A DNA stretch of 52,073 nt from CAYPIE01 sp964410665 (lineage in GTDB: Bacteria; Planctomycetota; Planctomycetia; Gemmatales; Gemmataceae): contig CAYPIE010000039.1 in NCBI GenBank assembly GCA_964410665.1, positions 1 through 52,073 of the forward strand, given 5' to 3'. A program made the position numbers and the translations under genes. Positions within the stretch are counted from its first letter, which is position 1. The number at the start of each line of letters is the position of its first letter. The notes beneath the pieces were generated by a model. That model was not told the origin of the DNA, made no database searches, and worked only from the letters and a program-made list of their open reading frames with translations. Positions 1-8,872 of this stretch are shown piece by piece.

Positions 1-112
1 GTCTCTTCTCTGGCGAAGGACGTCAGTCCGGAGCTCTGCCCAGACAGACGCTTGCCATCAAGATCGTTGCTCTCAAGCACTTCCGCTCGTGCAACCGCCT
101 CCGAAAGGCGAG

Positions 113-132
113 CCCCGGACGTCAGTCCGGGG
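113..132. repeat. Palindromic hairpin (GTCA loop)
   Basis: An 8-bp perfect stem, CCCCGGAC and GTCCGGGG, closes a GTCA loop. The core GGACGTCAGTCCGG also occurs at 18-31, so the element is present twice in the first 132 bases. It lies outside any gene I can support and has no T-run, so it is more likely a dispersed palindrome than a terminator. Bases 1-140 otherwise show no convincing gene. Confidence 0.6.
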
Positions 133-143
133 GTTCTGACTTA

Positions 144-345
144 CCGCAACCGCCTCTGCCTCTTTCTCCGCATCGCAAGCGCCTCTGCTTCTGCCGCAAC
201 GCAAGCGCCTCCTCTGCTTCTGCCGCAGCGCAAGCGCCTCTGCCTCTGTGACTTAGCGCAAGCGCCTCTGCCTCTTCCGCACCGCAAGCGCCTCTGCCTC
301 TGTGACTTAGCGCAACCGACTCTGCCGTTTCTTTGCCCGAGCGAA
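144..345. repeat. Degenerate tandem repeat, about 26-30 bp units
   Basis: About seven units begin with CGCAA(G/C)CGCCTCTGC and continue into CTCT-rich tails of varying length. Two of them carry the longer tail TGTGACTTAG. The block lies downstream of the minus-strand foldase gene (418-1434). Both strands read through it as low-complexity peptide without a plausible start, so I treat it as non-coding. Unit length varies and there is no constant repeat with unique spacers, so it is not a CRISPR array. Confidence 0.75.
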
Positions 346-417
346 TGCACCGTAACGTTTCTTGTTTCCTACAATCGCTAACGTAAACGCTCTTTGTTTC
401 CCCGCAAAATGTCTGGA

Positions 418-1434
418 CTACTTCTTCCCCGAGGGGGGCAACGGCTGAGCCAACTCCTCACGCACCGCCCGCTCCAGGTCTTCCTGGGAGGTCGCGCCTT
501 CGAGGAGGAGCTTGGGGTTGGCCGTTTCATAAAGCGATTGGAAAATCGCAGGGATCTTCATTTGAATCTTGCGGTTGACCACTTCCTTGGACAGGTTTTC
601 CCGTTCTTCTTCAAACTTCTTGCTGGTATCGGCCGGGATATGCTCGATGCATTTAAGCACTACAATCCCCTCTTTCGTGGTAATCAAGCGGCTTAGTTCA
701 CCAGGATTGAGTTTAAATGCCTCTTGCTCGAGCAGGTTGCTCTCGCCGAATGAGTGGTGGGCGATCGGAGCAATTTCCCCGCCGGCGGAGGCCAGCGTCG
801 CATTGGCCTGATTGCGGGCTGCACGGTCAAAGGCTTCGTCGCTCGCACGGATGTCGCCGTATTCTTTCTGGGCGCTCCGCTCCGAGCCCGCAGGATAGAG
901 GATCATGCGGCAACGAATTTTCTTGCCGTAGAGGTGCTCAAACATTTTGTGCAGATCGTCGTCGCTGACTTCGATCTGGTCACGACACAGTTTACCCAAC
1001 AACAGGCGTGGCCGGATCACATCCTGTTCCCATTCGAACAGCGACTTTCCATAGTTTTTCAAGATCACATTGATGAAATCCTGCTTTTGAACCGACAAGT
1101 CGGCGAGATCTTCATTGAGTCCGGCCTCGATCTCCTGGGGGGTAACCGTGATTCCTTGCTTGCGGCATGCTTCCTCAATGATCAAGCGATTGACCAACAG
1201 AGGCAGTTTCTCGGCGCCGTAGCGAGCAATCAGAAACTCGCCCAGTTGGGCCCGCGTCACTGGGATATTCCCGTGAAGATAGGCGACGACGCGTTCTTGA
1301 TAGTCTTGTTCTTGCTGGGTCAGGGGCGGGTTGGCGGGCACGCTGGCCGAGGCAGGCTGCACTTGCGCCTGCAGCTGCGGATGGCCGCTGAGCCCCATGA
1401 CAATCACCAACGCAACGATCTGCACTTGCCTCAT
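418..1434 (-). CDS. Secreted parvulin-type peptidyl-prolyl isomerase (SurA/PrsA-like)
   Basis: The 338-residue protein begins with a signal peptide (hydrophobic core about 5-18, cleavage near the AQAQ-like site at about 24). An N-terminal helical region of the SurA_N/PrsA type follows (about 40-165). A parvulin-like domain follows at about 170-265, with the typical GGEIAPI and LNPGELSRLI segments. The family isomerises prolyl bonds and chaperones proteins outside the cytoplasmic membrane. The helical C-terminal tail ends in a basic GKK. It is the last of three minus-strand genes after pyrE and the polysaccharide-export lipoprotein, 119 bp behind the latter, so co-transcription is possible but not shown. 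The family call is firm; its particular clients are unknown. Confidence 0.8.
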   Translation of the reverse strand: MRQVQIVALVIVMGLSGHPQLQAQVQPASASVPANPPLTQQEQDYQERVVAYLHGNIPVTRAQLGEFLIARYGAEKLPLLVNRLIIEEACRKQGITVTPQEIEAGLNEDLADLSVQKQDFINVILKNYGKSLFEWEQDVIRPRLLLGKLCRDQIEVSDDDLHKMFEHLYGKKIRCRMILYPAGSERSAQKEYGDIRASDEAFDRAARNQANATLASAGGEIAPIAHHSFGESNLLEQEAFKLNPGELSRLITTKEGIVVLKCIEHIPADTSKKFEEERENLSKEVVNRKIQMKIPAIFQSLYETANPKLLLEGATSQEDLERAVREELAQPLPPSGKK

Positions 1435-1553
1435 CCGCTCACACTCCCTGCGTTATCCCTATCGACGAGTGAACTCGCCGGGACTGTCCATGGAAATTCC
1501 GCGGCAATCAATACCTTGCCAAAAGCCCTGGATCAAGACAGAACTCAACCAAG

Positions 1554-2318
1554 TTAGGGCTTTCGCTTCAAGGCATGCGGATTGGGCAGCAGCAGACAAC
1601 AGGCCTCATACAGAGGTTGTAGCCAAGGGGGCAGCAGCTTCTGCAGGACCGAGCGGCGGGTTTCACCGATATAGAGCTGATCGTTCGGTTGGAGGCGAAT
1701 ATTGGTCGAGGAATCTCTACGCAAGATGATCTGTTCGACATTGACGCGGAATAGTTCCGGTGCCTGGCCCAGATGGACATTGGGTCGCAAGACGTGAATC
1801 TTGGCCAGGTTGGCACCCGCTTGGACGCCGCCGAGCCGTTGGAGGAATTGCACCACGGTCTCGGGCCCGTGATAGGGCATAGCTCGTGGCATTCCCTGGA
1901 CCGGGCCAAACACCACCAATTGGCGGCTACGATAGGCGGTCACCCAGACGTCAATCCGCGACAAGGGCAGGTGGGTATGATCGGCAATCACAGCAGCCAG
2001 GGCAGTGGTGGTGAACCCTTCGGCTTGTACCTTGCCAAAAGGTCCGAGCAGGATGTTGCCATCGGGATGTAACTCGGCCTGGCCTTGCCACACTGGAGGC
2101 TGGCCGATGCGGACGCTGACGACATCGGGGGGAGCCAGTCGATAGCTCTGTTGTACAAGGGGATCGCACGGATAACGTTGGTCGCAGCCGCTGCCCAGAC
2201 ACTGCTGCAACTGCTGGGTTCGTGACGGAGTCAAGCAGCCTACGGCCAGACAGAGGACGAATCCGGCCAGCAGCCGGAATGCTTTGCGCCAGGGCTGGCA
2301 AAGACGCAGGCCGGGCAT
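1554..2318 (-). CDS. Polysaccharide export lipoprotein (Wza/SLBB-type)
   Basis: A 254-residue lipoprotein. The start at 2318 gives an N-terminal basic stretch, a hydrophobic core and a lipobox LAVGC with Cys28. The longer reading from 2480 would overlap pyrE and bury this signal, so I reject it. Residues about 50-120 resemble the Poly_export domain (YRLAPPDVVSVRIGQ, then DGNILLGPFGKVQAEG). An SLBB-like segment follows (LVVFGPVQGMPRAMPY, then VVQFLQRLGGVQAGANL). Such proteins form or assist the outer-membrane channel for capsule or exopolysaccharide export. No tyrosine kinase or glycosyltransferase lies nearby, so its export partner is elsewhere. It sits 76 bp behind pyrE on the same strand. 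Confidence 0.78.
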   Translation of the reverse strand: MPGLRLCQPWRKAFRLLAGFVLCLAVGCLTPSRTQQLQQCLGSGCDQRYPCDPLVQQSYRLAPPDVVSVRIGQPPVWQGQAELHPDGNILLGPFGKVQAEGFTTTALAAVIADHTHLPLSRIDVWVTAYRSRQLVVFGPVQGMPRAMPYHGPETVVQFLQRLGGVQAGANLAKIHVLRPNVHLGQAPELFRVNVEQIILRRDSSTNIRLQPNDQLYIGETRRSVLQKLLPPWLQPLYEACCLLLPNPHALKRKP

Positions 2319-2394
2319 ACTTGTCGTACCATGCAATGAAGCCGGAGCGTCAACATCTGGTTTTCCTTCGGCCAACGCGTGAGGCAAACTTGAC

Positions 2395-2946
2395 TTAAGC
2401 CGGGGAGGGAGGCGAGATGCCGAAGTCCTCGATGGTGAACAGCGGCCGAAAGTCATAGCCAGCCAGTCGCTCCCGGGCACCGGCTAGCCGGTCGACGATG
2501 CAAACCACCCGGGCAACCTGGGCGCCCGCTTCTTCCACTGCCTGGATCGCTTGCCAGGCCGAATTGCCAGTGTTCAACACATCGTCGATCACTGCCACCT
2601 GCGTTCCAGGCGTCAGCAACCCCTCGATCCGCTCTTTGCTGCCGTGGTCCTTGACCTGCTTGCGGACAAAAAAACCCTCCAGCTCGCGGCCTGCGTCGTG
2701 ATAGGCGCGCACCGCCGCCGTGGTCATGGGGATGGCTCCCACCTCCAGCCCGCCGATCCCTGACAGCGGCAGGTCGGCCGTCGCCTCATAGAGGAGTTGG
2801 CCGAGCAGGGCCACGGCCCGCGAGTGGAACAGAATCTTCTTGCTATTGATATAATATGTGCTCTTTTGTCCGGCGGCGAGGGTGAAGTCGCCAAAGAACA
2901 ACGCCCGCTCACGTAATAATGTCTGCAATTGTTCGCGGACGCCCAT
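2395..2946 (-). CDS. pyrE: Orotate phosphoribosyltransferase
   Basis: A 183-residue enzyme of normal family length that converts orotate and PRPP to orotidine 5'-phosphate in pyrimidine synthesis. The PRPP-binding motif VAVIDDVLNTGNSA is clear near residues 116-129. The N-terminal FGDFTLAAGQKSTYYINSKK segment is typical of the orotate-binding part, and FFVRKQVKDHG carries the flexible-loop lysines. An upstream GGAGTAAGAG-like purine-rich stretch precedes the ATG on the minus strand. It is divergent from the pterin dehydratase gene at 3037, with about 90 bp between them. It may head a short minus-strand transcript with the two export/folding genes, though they share no pathway with it. Confidence 0.93.
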   Translation of the reverse strand: MGVREQLQTLLRERALFFGDFTLAAGQKSTYYINSKKILFHSRAVALLGQLLYEATADLPLSGIGGLEVGAIPMTTAAVRAYHDAGRELEGFFVRKQVKDHGSKERIEGLLTPGTQVAVIDDVLNTGNSAWQAIQAVEEAGAQVARVVCIVDRLAGARERLAGYDFRPLFTIEDFGISPPSPA

Positions 2947-3036
2947 CTCTTACTCCTTATGACTAGGTCCGGTGCCATTTTCGATTTACCATAACCCACA
3001 GCATTTGCCCATGGTACCTACGATGGAGGCAACATC

Positions 3037-3396
3037 ATGCCCGGGAAGTTACAGGTCTACACTGATGAACAGATCTCGACCAAGTTGCAGGAATATGGCT
3101 TGACCGACTGGTATCTCGAGGATGGCTGGATTCGTCGCAAGTACAACACGGAGGGCTGGCCGGTGACCTTGATGGCGGTCAACGCCATCGGCTACCTGTG
3201 TGATGCGGCCGATCACCACGCCGACTTGACGGTCACCTACGCCAAGCTGTGGGTCAAGCTGAAGACGCACTCCGAGGGAGGCGTGACCGACAAGGACCTC
3301 GAGCTGGCCAAAAAGATCGAAGAGGTGGTCCTGTGGCGACCCCAGGGCGGCGCCCTGACCGGCCACCCCGGCAAGTTCGTCTTCAGCAAGAACTAA
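3037..3396 (+). CDS. Pterin-4a-carbinolamine dehydratase family protein
   Basis: A 119-residue cytoplasmic protein of the PCD/DCoH family. Known members dehydrate 4a-hydroxytetrahydropterin so that tetrahydrobiopterin can be recycled after aromatic amino-acid hydroxylation. The family pattern is visible: LEDGWIRRKY near the N-terminus, then the catalytic region DHHADLTVTYAKLWVKLKTH, then the GGVTDKDLELAKKIE helix. The HH-x-D and distal LKTH histidines expected for activity are present. No phenylalanine hydroxylase is in the window, so its substrate context is not visible. A purine-rich GGAGGCAACATC just before the ATG serves as ribosome-binding site. Many bacteria carry PCD copies of unproven role, so activity is inferred. 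Confidence 0.85.
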   Translation: MPGKLQVYTDEQISTKLQEYGLTDWYLEDGWIRRKYNTEGWPVTLMAVNAIGYLCDAADHHADLTVTYAKLWVKLKTHSEGGVTDKDLELAKKIEEVVLWRPQGGALTGHPGKFVFSKN

Positions 3397-3472
3397 GGCT
3401 CACTCTGATACGGGGGCGGCCGCCCGGCCGCTCCCTTGGCCCCGTTTACGTTTCCTCCACTGAAAGAAGGCC

Positions 3473-4915
3473 ATGAATCTCTCCAGCAAACTCTTCATCG
3501 CCCTAACCTTTGCCGCGGCCACCAACTTGGAAGCGGCTGATCGGCCGAATTTCCTGCTGATCATCGCCGACGACCTGACCTGGCGCGACTTGGGCTATGA
3601 GGGCAACGCGGATGTGCACACGCCCAACCTCGACCGCTTGTGCCAGGAGAGCATGCACCTACGTGGCATGTTTACCCCAGCTCCGACCTGCTCGCCATCG
3701 CGACATGCCCTATACACCGGACTGTACAGCATGCGCTCCGGCGCCTACCCGAACCACACCCGGGTCTACGACGGCACCAAGAGCATGTTCACGTTCTTCA
3801 AGCAGGCCGGCTACCGGGTCGCCTTGCAGAACAAGCGACATATCGGCCCTGTGGCATCGTTTCCGTTCGAGTACATCCGCGGCGCCGATGACTTGACCGA
3901 AACCGAGGGCTTCGTACGCCGCGACCAAGAGCAACCGTGGCTGCTGGTCTATGCTTCCAACGACCCGCACGGCCGCTGGAGCCGCGGACCGAAGCACTTA
4001 TACGACCCCAAAAAGCTCACCATACCCCCATACCTGTACGACAACGCGACGACCCGCCAGCTGCTGGCCGACTATTACGCCGAGGTGTCCCAGCTGGACA
4101 TCCAGGTGGGGAACCTGCTCAAGCTCCTCGAAAAGTCCGGGCAAGCCGACAACACGCTGGTCACGTTCGTCAGCGAGCAAGGCAGCAGTTTTCCCTACGG
4201 CGGCAAGTGGAGCTTGTATGACAACGGCATCCGCGTCTCGACCCTGGTTCGCTGGCCGGGCAAGGTGAAACCGGGTACCCAGAGTGATGCCCTGATGCAG
4301 TACGTGGATGTCGCACCGACGTTTCTGGAAGCTGCGGGCATCGATCCGAACAAGCTCGATGTCGGCTGTCCGGACGCGAACGGGGCAACGGGCTTTGATG
4401 GCTGCAGCTTTATGGACGTGTTGACCGCGAAGCGAGACGACTTTCGCGACTATGTGTTTTCGCAGCACACGACGGTCGGCATCAACGGTTATCAAGAGCC
4501 TTACCCGATACGTGCCGTCCGTGACACCCGCTACAAGCTGATCGTAAACCTGGCCCCAGAGAACACCTACTCGATCAAGGGCATCCACCAGGTGCAACCG
4601 CTGCGGTCCTGGCAGGAGGATGCGAAACAGAACCCCGACCTGGCCGCCCGGGTGAAGTGGCTATTTCAACGTCCCGCCGAGGAACTCTACGACTTAGAAG
4701 CCGACCCGTATGAGACACGGAACCTGGCCGCCGACCCGGAGTACGCCCCGATCAAGGCGCGTCTCCGCAAGGAGCTTGATGGATGGATGGCCCAGCAGGG
4801 CGACCAGGGCATGGCGACCGAGTTGAAGGCCAAGTCCCGGCAAAACCGGGGGCGGCCGAAGAGGCGGCCGAAGAATTCGTTTCGAGACCGGTCTGGGGCG
4901 AGAGGCCGATCATGA
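3473..4915 (+). CDS. Secreted type I sulfatase
   Basis: A 480-residue sulfatase with an N-terminal signal peptide (residues 1-21). The metal-site start RPNFLLIIADDLTWRD and the active-site motif CSPSR (residues 73-77) are intact. Its cysteine would be converted to formylglycine by a maturase, which is not encoded in this window. Later segments (NDPHGRW, then the metal-ligand region around residues 220-250) fit the heparan N-sulfatase-like subgroup abundant in planctomycetes, which strip sulfate from algal or animal glycans. The substrate cannot be read from sequence. The last 25 or so residues are rich in Arg/Lys. The TGA stop overlaps the ATG of the next gene (ATGA), which suggests translational coupling. 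Confidence 0.9.
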   Translation: MNLSSKLFIALTFAAATNLEAADRPNFLLIIADDLTWRDLGYEGNADVHTPNLDRLCQESMHLRGMFTPAPTCSPSRHALYTGLYSMRSGAYPNHTRVYDGTKSMFTFFKQAGYRVALQNKRHIGPVASFPFEYIRGADDLTETEGFVRRDQEQPWLLVYASNDPHGRWSRGPKHLYDPKKLTIPPYLYDNATTRQLLADYYAEVSQLDIQVGNLLKLLEKSGQADNTLVTFVSEQGSSFPYGGKWSLYDNGIRVSTLVRWPGKVKPGTQSDALMQYVDVAPTFLEAAGIDPNKLDVGCPDANGATGFDGCSFMDVLTAKRDDFRDYVFSQHTTVGINGYQEPYPIRAVRDTRYKLIVNLAPENTYSIKGIHQVQPLRSWQEDAKQNPDLAARVKWLFQRPAEELYDLEADPYETRNLAADPEYAPIKARLRKELDGWMAQQGDQGMATELKAKSRQNRGRPKRRPKNSFRDRSGARGRS

Positions 4916-5301
4916 ATGTGTTCGAGATCGAACGAGCGACCGCACAAGAAATCGCTTCCTACGCCCGACAACAAGGCGTGGATCTGGGGTCGCTATGCAA
5001 CGATTCGGTCTTTCAACGGAGCCCGCGATGGGTTTTCTTTTGGCGGAAGGTCGCTGACGTCCCTTGTACCGGATCCGACGGCGAACAAGAAGGGACGCTG
5101 CATTACAACCTGCAAGGAACGATCCACGAGCTGCCCAACAGGCTTCAACCCCCCGCTAGCACATTTCAAAGAACCTGGAGCGAGGCGGGAACCCTGGAGT
5201 CCGTGCAAGAGGCGTTTACGTTGGTCAAGCGGTGGTTGCTCGAGGAAAAGGAAGTCGATGATTTGCCCACCAGAAAGATCGTTCGATCGGGGATGGGCTA
5301 A
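4912..5301 (+). CDS. Conserved-looking hypothetical protein coupled to sulfatase
   Basis: A 129-residue protein I do not recognise. It starts at an ATG that overlaps the sulfatase stop by four bases. A longer reading from 4783 would run through the sulfatase gene and is rejected. It has no signal peptide and no membrane segment. Composition is that of a soluble, slightly acidic protein with an aromatic stretch RSPRWVFFWRK in the middle and a helical Leu/Glu-rich C-terminal part (LVKRWLLEEKEVDD). Position suggests co-expression with the sulfatase, but a cytoplasmic protein would not meet the exported enzyme unless before export. The region 5302-5518 after it lies between convergent genes and shows nothing recognisable. 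Confidence 0.55.
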   Translation: MNVFEIERATAQEIASYARQQGVDLGSLCNDSVFQRSPRWVFFWRKVADVPCTGSDGEQEGTLHYNLQGTIHELPNRLQPPASTFQRTWSEAGTLESVQEAFTLVKRWLLEEKEVDDLPTRKIVRSGMG

Positions 5302-5518
5302 GCCGAGGGGCAGCGTTAGGATCCCATTTATTGATCGGTGTGGTCGCACAACCTGAACCACCATAAACTCGGTGTCCGTTTTCTTTGGAAGAAGCTCGAT
5401 CCCCTTTCCCAGGTTTGCCCGGCGCAAGGTGGCACGTCCTTCGCCGACTCCGGGCGTGGTCGGCCACCTGCGACGGATCGGACGTCCGGACCCATGGACG
5501 GGCGTGGCACCTACGGCT

Positions 5519-6724
5519 CTACACCACCCTCGCCCGCTTCAGCTTCTCTACCGCCTCCGCGTCTAACCCTAGCCACTCGCCTAAAATCGCGGAAGTGTCC
5601 GCCCCTAGCTCGGGCGGCAAGCTCGGTGGCGGGGCGGTGGTGCCCTGGATGTGGAACGGACTTGCGGCCAGTTCGACCGGGTTGCCAGCGGGGTCGTGGA
5701 TGGTAAGTTTGAGGCCGCGCTCTTGGGTGTGCTCGGTGGCGAACAGGCCCGGGTAGTCCAGGACCTCGGACTGGGGAATGTTCGCCGCGGACAATGCCGC
5801 CCGCCACTCTGCCGTCGGGCGGCGGGCCAGGATCGCTTCCAGCATTGGCACCAGGGTGTCACGCTGCCGCACCCGGTCGGCGTTCGTGGCAAAGCGGGCA
5901 TCCTCGGCCAGCTCCGGCCGGCCTAGCACGCCACAGAAGCGGCGGAACTGGGCATCGTTGCCCACCGCGATCACCAGATGGCCATCGGCGGTGCCGAACA
6001 GCTGATACGGCACGATCTGCAGGTGCGCGTTGCCCTGCCGCGGCGGCATCACGCCCGCCGTTAAGTAGGCCTGCACCACGTTCACTTGCGCGGCCACCGC
6101 GCAGTCGAGCAGGGCCAGGTCGATGGCGTAGCCGTGTCCCGATTGTTGCCGCGCCCGAATACAGGCTAGGACGGCGATCGTGGCATACAATCCGGTGACC
6201 ACATCCGTGATGGCTACGCCGACCTTGGATGGAGGCCCGGCGGCCGGGCCGGTGATGGCCATCAGCCCGCTCAGGGCTTGAATGGCGAAGTCGTAGCCCG
6301 GTTGATCATGCCATGGACCGCGGCGGCCAAAGCCGGATATAGAACAGACGATCAGTTGCGGGTGGCGTTCGAGGAGCTTTTCGGTGGTCAGCCCTAGCTT
6401 GTCCAGGCTGTCATGGCGGAAGTTTTCCAGTAGGACATCCGCCTGGTCGAGCAGCTGGTGCAGCAAAGTCTGGCCCTCAGGGCGTTCCAGGTCGAGCGTC
6501 AGCGATCGCTTGTTACGGTTGCACGACAGAAAATAGGCACTCAACGGGCCGGCGAAGGGTGGCCCCCAGCCGCGAGTTTCATCGCCGCGACCCGGCCGCT
6601 CGATCTTGATGACCTCGGCGCCCAACTCGGCAAGGGTTTGCCCGGCGAACGGCCCAGCGAGTACGCGCGAGGCGTCCACCACCCGCAGTCGTTGCAACAG
6701 CGGTTGTGCATCGATGGGAATCAT
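5519..6724 (-). CDS. CaiB/BaiF family (type III) CoA transferase
   Basis: A 401-residue cytoplasmic enzyme of the formyl-CoA/carnitine CoA-transferase family, which moves CoA between carboxylic acids. I use the ATG at 6724; the upstream alternative at 6760 is a TTG. Family landmarks are RVVDASRVLAGPFAGQTLAELGAEVIKIE at the N-terminus (only partly quoted elsewhere), the catalytic Asp region around LLENFRHDSLDKLGL, the GFGRRGPWHDQPGYDFAIQA segment and the C-terminal IPQSEVLDYP. The acid substrate is not predictable from sequence. It stands alone: convergent with the small gene ending at 5301 and divergent from the thioredoxin-fold gene at 7041. Confidence 0.9.
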   Translation of the reverse strand: MIPIDAQPLLQRLRVVDASRVLAGPFAGQTLAELGAEVIKIERPGRGDETRGWGPPFAGPLSAYFLSCNRNKRSLTLDLERPEGQTLLHQLLDQADVLLENFRHDSLDKLGLTTEKLLERHPQLIVCSISGFGRRGPWHDQPGYDFAIQALSGLMAITGPAAGPPSKVGVAITDVVTGLYATIAVLACIRARQQSGHGYAIDLALLDCAVAAQVNVVQAYLTAGVMPPRQGNAHLQIVPYQLFGTADGHLVIAVGNDAQFRRFCGVLGRPELAEDARFATNADRVRQRDTLVPMLEAILARRPTAEWRAALSAANIPQSEVLDYPGLFATEHTQERGLKLTIHDPAGNPVELAASPFHIQGTTAPPPSLPPELGADTSAILGEWLGLDAEAVEKLKRARVV

Positions 6725-7040
6725 GAGGCCCGGTCCCAGACGTGTGAACAGAAGTTGCAACGCGGATCAACACTCGGCTTTCTTTCAGCCTACCACTCCT
6801 GGCGATCAGGAGGAACGGTGGCCCGGGTCTGTGAAGTTGCTGCGGGCCTTCGTGGGCAAGCCGGGCCCGATTGGGTGGCAGCGTTCGATCCTCGCATCCT
6901 GCTGCCTGGCCCTGAACCTCGGCAGGCTGGGGCCATAGACTGAATTGTTGGTTGGGTGAATGTTAGTCGGTTCGCATCGTCCACAAGAAAAGAGGAGCAA
7001 ATTGACTATTTGTACCGCCGCGTGTTGCAGGAGTCAGGGT
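6725..7040. other. Divergent intergenic region, nothing recognisable
   Basis: About 316 bp separate the CoA transferase and the thioredoxin-fold gene. It must hold two divergent promoters, but I see no confident -35/-10 pair. Overlapping short ORFs here have no ribosome-binding site and no protein-like composition. Confidence 0.4.
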
Positions 7041-8651
7041 ATGCGAATTGCACTCACCATGATCAGCTTGTGCTTGTTTACTGGCTCTGGGATCCGTGCC
7101 GAGCCACCGGCCGGCAACTGGCAGCTCAACCTGCCAATTCCTCAGGGGACGTTGACCTTCCTGTTCTCTCTCAGCCCAGAAGAGGGTAAATGGGTCGGCC
7201 GCTTTTTGGATAGCGAGCCGGAACTGCAGCAAATGCCCGCGGTGGTCGATGTCCGCGTTTATGATAAAAATATTGAGCTAACATTTGATTTTGATGGTGA
7301 GCCGCTTACCTTTGACGGCAAGCGGACGCCCAAGGGCACCATCCAAGGCACCTTGCCACTGGGTGGCTCGCTGGAGCTGGTCGAGCTGCAACCCTCCAAG
7401 CTGAAGAATCTGGATGACTCGTTTGCGGTGGCTCGGGAAGCGCTGGCACGGAACCAGGAAGGCAGCGACTACTTTACGACGGTGCTGGAGGTGTTGAGTG
7501 AGGCCGCAGACCGGGAAGTTCCGCTTGCCGAGGTCCGCAGCATCGCCGATCAGGCCATCAAGAAGGCCGCCGCCTACGGCAATCGCTGGCAGCGGACCAT
7601 TGCTCTGCAGCTAGCCAGCACCTTGGCCGATGCCAAAGCGTACCAGGGGGTCGCGCTGGAACAGGCGCGGCGTGCCCAGCGAATGCTCAAGCCGACCGAC
7701 CCGGCTTCTGTGCAGATCAACGTCCTAGAAACCCTGGCGCAGACGATGCGTAAGACCGGCCAGACCGACCAGCTGCGTCGGGTAGAGGCGATGATCGAGA
7801 AATTCGAAGCTCGCGATTACCAGGAGTATGCCAAGACCTACCCCGGCTTCAAGCCGCAACCCTTCGCAGGGCGCAAGGTGCAAAGCGATCGTGCGGTCTT
7901 GGTTGAGCTGTTCACCGGTGCCGAGTGCCCACCCTGTGTGGCTGCCGACCTTGGGTTTGATGCCTTGGAGGAAAGTTTTAAACCCAGCGAAGTAGTGCTC
8001 CTGCAATATCACCTGCATATCCCGGCTCCGGACGCTTTGACCAACCCGGCCAGCCTGAGCCGAGAAGAATATTACAATGAATCGATTCGTGGTACTCCCA
8101 CGATCTTCTTCGACGGTAACGCCGATGATAGCGGCGGCGGCTTCCAGGGCCAGGCCGAGGCAAAGTATGAGCTATATCGCGGCAAAGTGATTGAACTGCT
8201 GAACAAGCCGGCCAAAGTCAACTTGAAGGTGGCTGCTCAGCAGCAAGGGGAGACCATCCGCATCAAGGCCATGGTCCAAGGGGTTGGAAATCCGGGTCCA
8301 GATCTCAAACTTCGCTTTGCCCTAGCCGAGGAAAAGGTCCGCTACACCGGTGGCAACGGTTTGCGCTACCATCACTGTGTCGTCCGAAATCTACCCGGGG
8401 GCGCTGCGGGCTTCGCCATCACCAAGCCCCAGTTCGAGCAGACGGTGAAGGTCGACCTGGGCAAGCTTCGTGCAGAAATCAACAAGTATCTAGATGGGTA
8501 TGAGAAACAGCTCGCCGACGAAGGCGAGAGCTTCTCCAACCCAAGTCGACCGATGAAGTTTGCCAAGCTACATGTCGTCGCCTTCGTCCAGGACGACAAG
8601 ACCAAGCAAGTTCTGCAGGCAGCGCAGGTTGAGATTGGTGGACAGGAGTGA
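7041..8651 (+). CDS. Secreted protein with thioredoxin-like CxxC domain
   Basis: A 536-residue exported protein. The ATG at 7041 is preceded by GGAG and opens a signal peptide (hydrophobic core about 3-14). The reading from 6960 would put a charged stretch before the signal and is rejected. Residues about 20-120 look like a beta-rich domain. A helical, TPR-like region follows at about 120-270. A thioredoxin-fold segment begins near 285 with LVELFTGAECPPCVAAD, where Cys296 and Cys299 form the CxxC, and has a cis-Pro motif RGTPTIFFDG. A beta-rich C-terminal domain completes it. It may be an extracytoplasmic disulfide or thiol reductase, but the non-canonical CPPC makes the direction of reaction uncertain. 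Partners are not evident nearby. Confidence 0.75.
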   Translation: MRIALTMISLCLFTGSGIRAEPPAGNWQLNLPIPQGTLTFLFSLSPEEGKWVGRFLDSEPELQQMPAVVDVRVYDKNIELTFDFDGEPLTFDGKRTPKGTIQGTLPLGGSLELVELQPSKLKNLDDSFAVAREALARNQEGSDYFTTVLEVLSEAADREVPLAEVRSIADQAIKKAAAYGNRWQRTIALQLASTLADAKAYQGVALEQARRAQRMLKPTDPASVQINVLETLAQTMRKTGQTDQLRRVEAMIEKFEARDYQEYAKTYPGFKPQPFAGRKVQSDRAVLVELFTGAECPPCVAADLGFDALEESFKPSEVVLLQYHLHIPAPDALTNPASLSREEYYNESIRGTPTIFFDGNADDSGGGFQGQAEAKYELYRGKVIELLNKPAKVNLKVAAQQQGETIRIKAMVQGVGNPGPDLKLRFALAEEKVRYTGGNGLRYHHCVVRNLPGGAAGFAITKPQFEQTVKVDLGKLRAEINKYLDGYEKQLADEGESFSNPSRPMKFAKLHVVAFVQDDKTKQVLQAAQVEIGGQE

Positions 8652-8799
8652 GGCGCCAGGGTCGGTTCACTTCTCTGGCTGTGCGGCAAGCGGGCGAGCC
8701 CTGGACATTCTTCCGGGGCTTTTGGACCGGAGTTAAAACGCACAGAATATCATCGATTTGATCGCTTCCTCGGTATATATACTTATAGAGTGAATTTTT

Positions 8800-8822
8800 C
8801 CAGCCTGGGGCACCCAGGCTGG
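8800..8822. other. Perfect hairpin, 10-bp stem
   Basis: CCAGCCTGGG and CCCAGGCTGG pair perfectly around a GCA loop. A T-run precedes it on the plus strand rather than following it, so it is not a classical intrinsic terminator in either direction. It could still act as a processing or termination structure for the thioredoxin-fold transcript, about 150 bp downstream of its stop. Confidence 0.55.
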
Positions 8823-8872
8823 GAGCGTCTGCGCGCAGAGCTCTGCTGAGAGAACGGACCGATTCCTTGCAG

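Noticed and set aside
144..345. Possible CRISPR array
   Set aside because: Repeat units vary in length and sequence, with no unique spacers and no cas genes nearby.
754..1557. Plus-strand 267-codon ORF
   Set aside because: Antisense to the foldase gene, no ribosome-binding site, no family resemblance.
8800..8822. Intrinsic terminator
   Set aside because: The hairpin is strong, but the T-run is on the wrong side for the plus strand and becomes an A-run on the minus strand.
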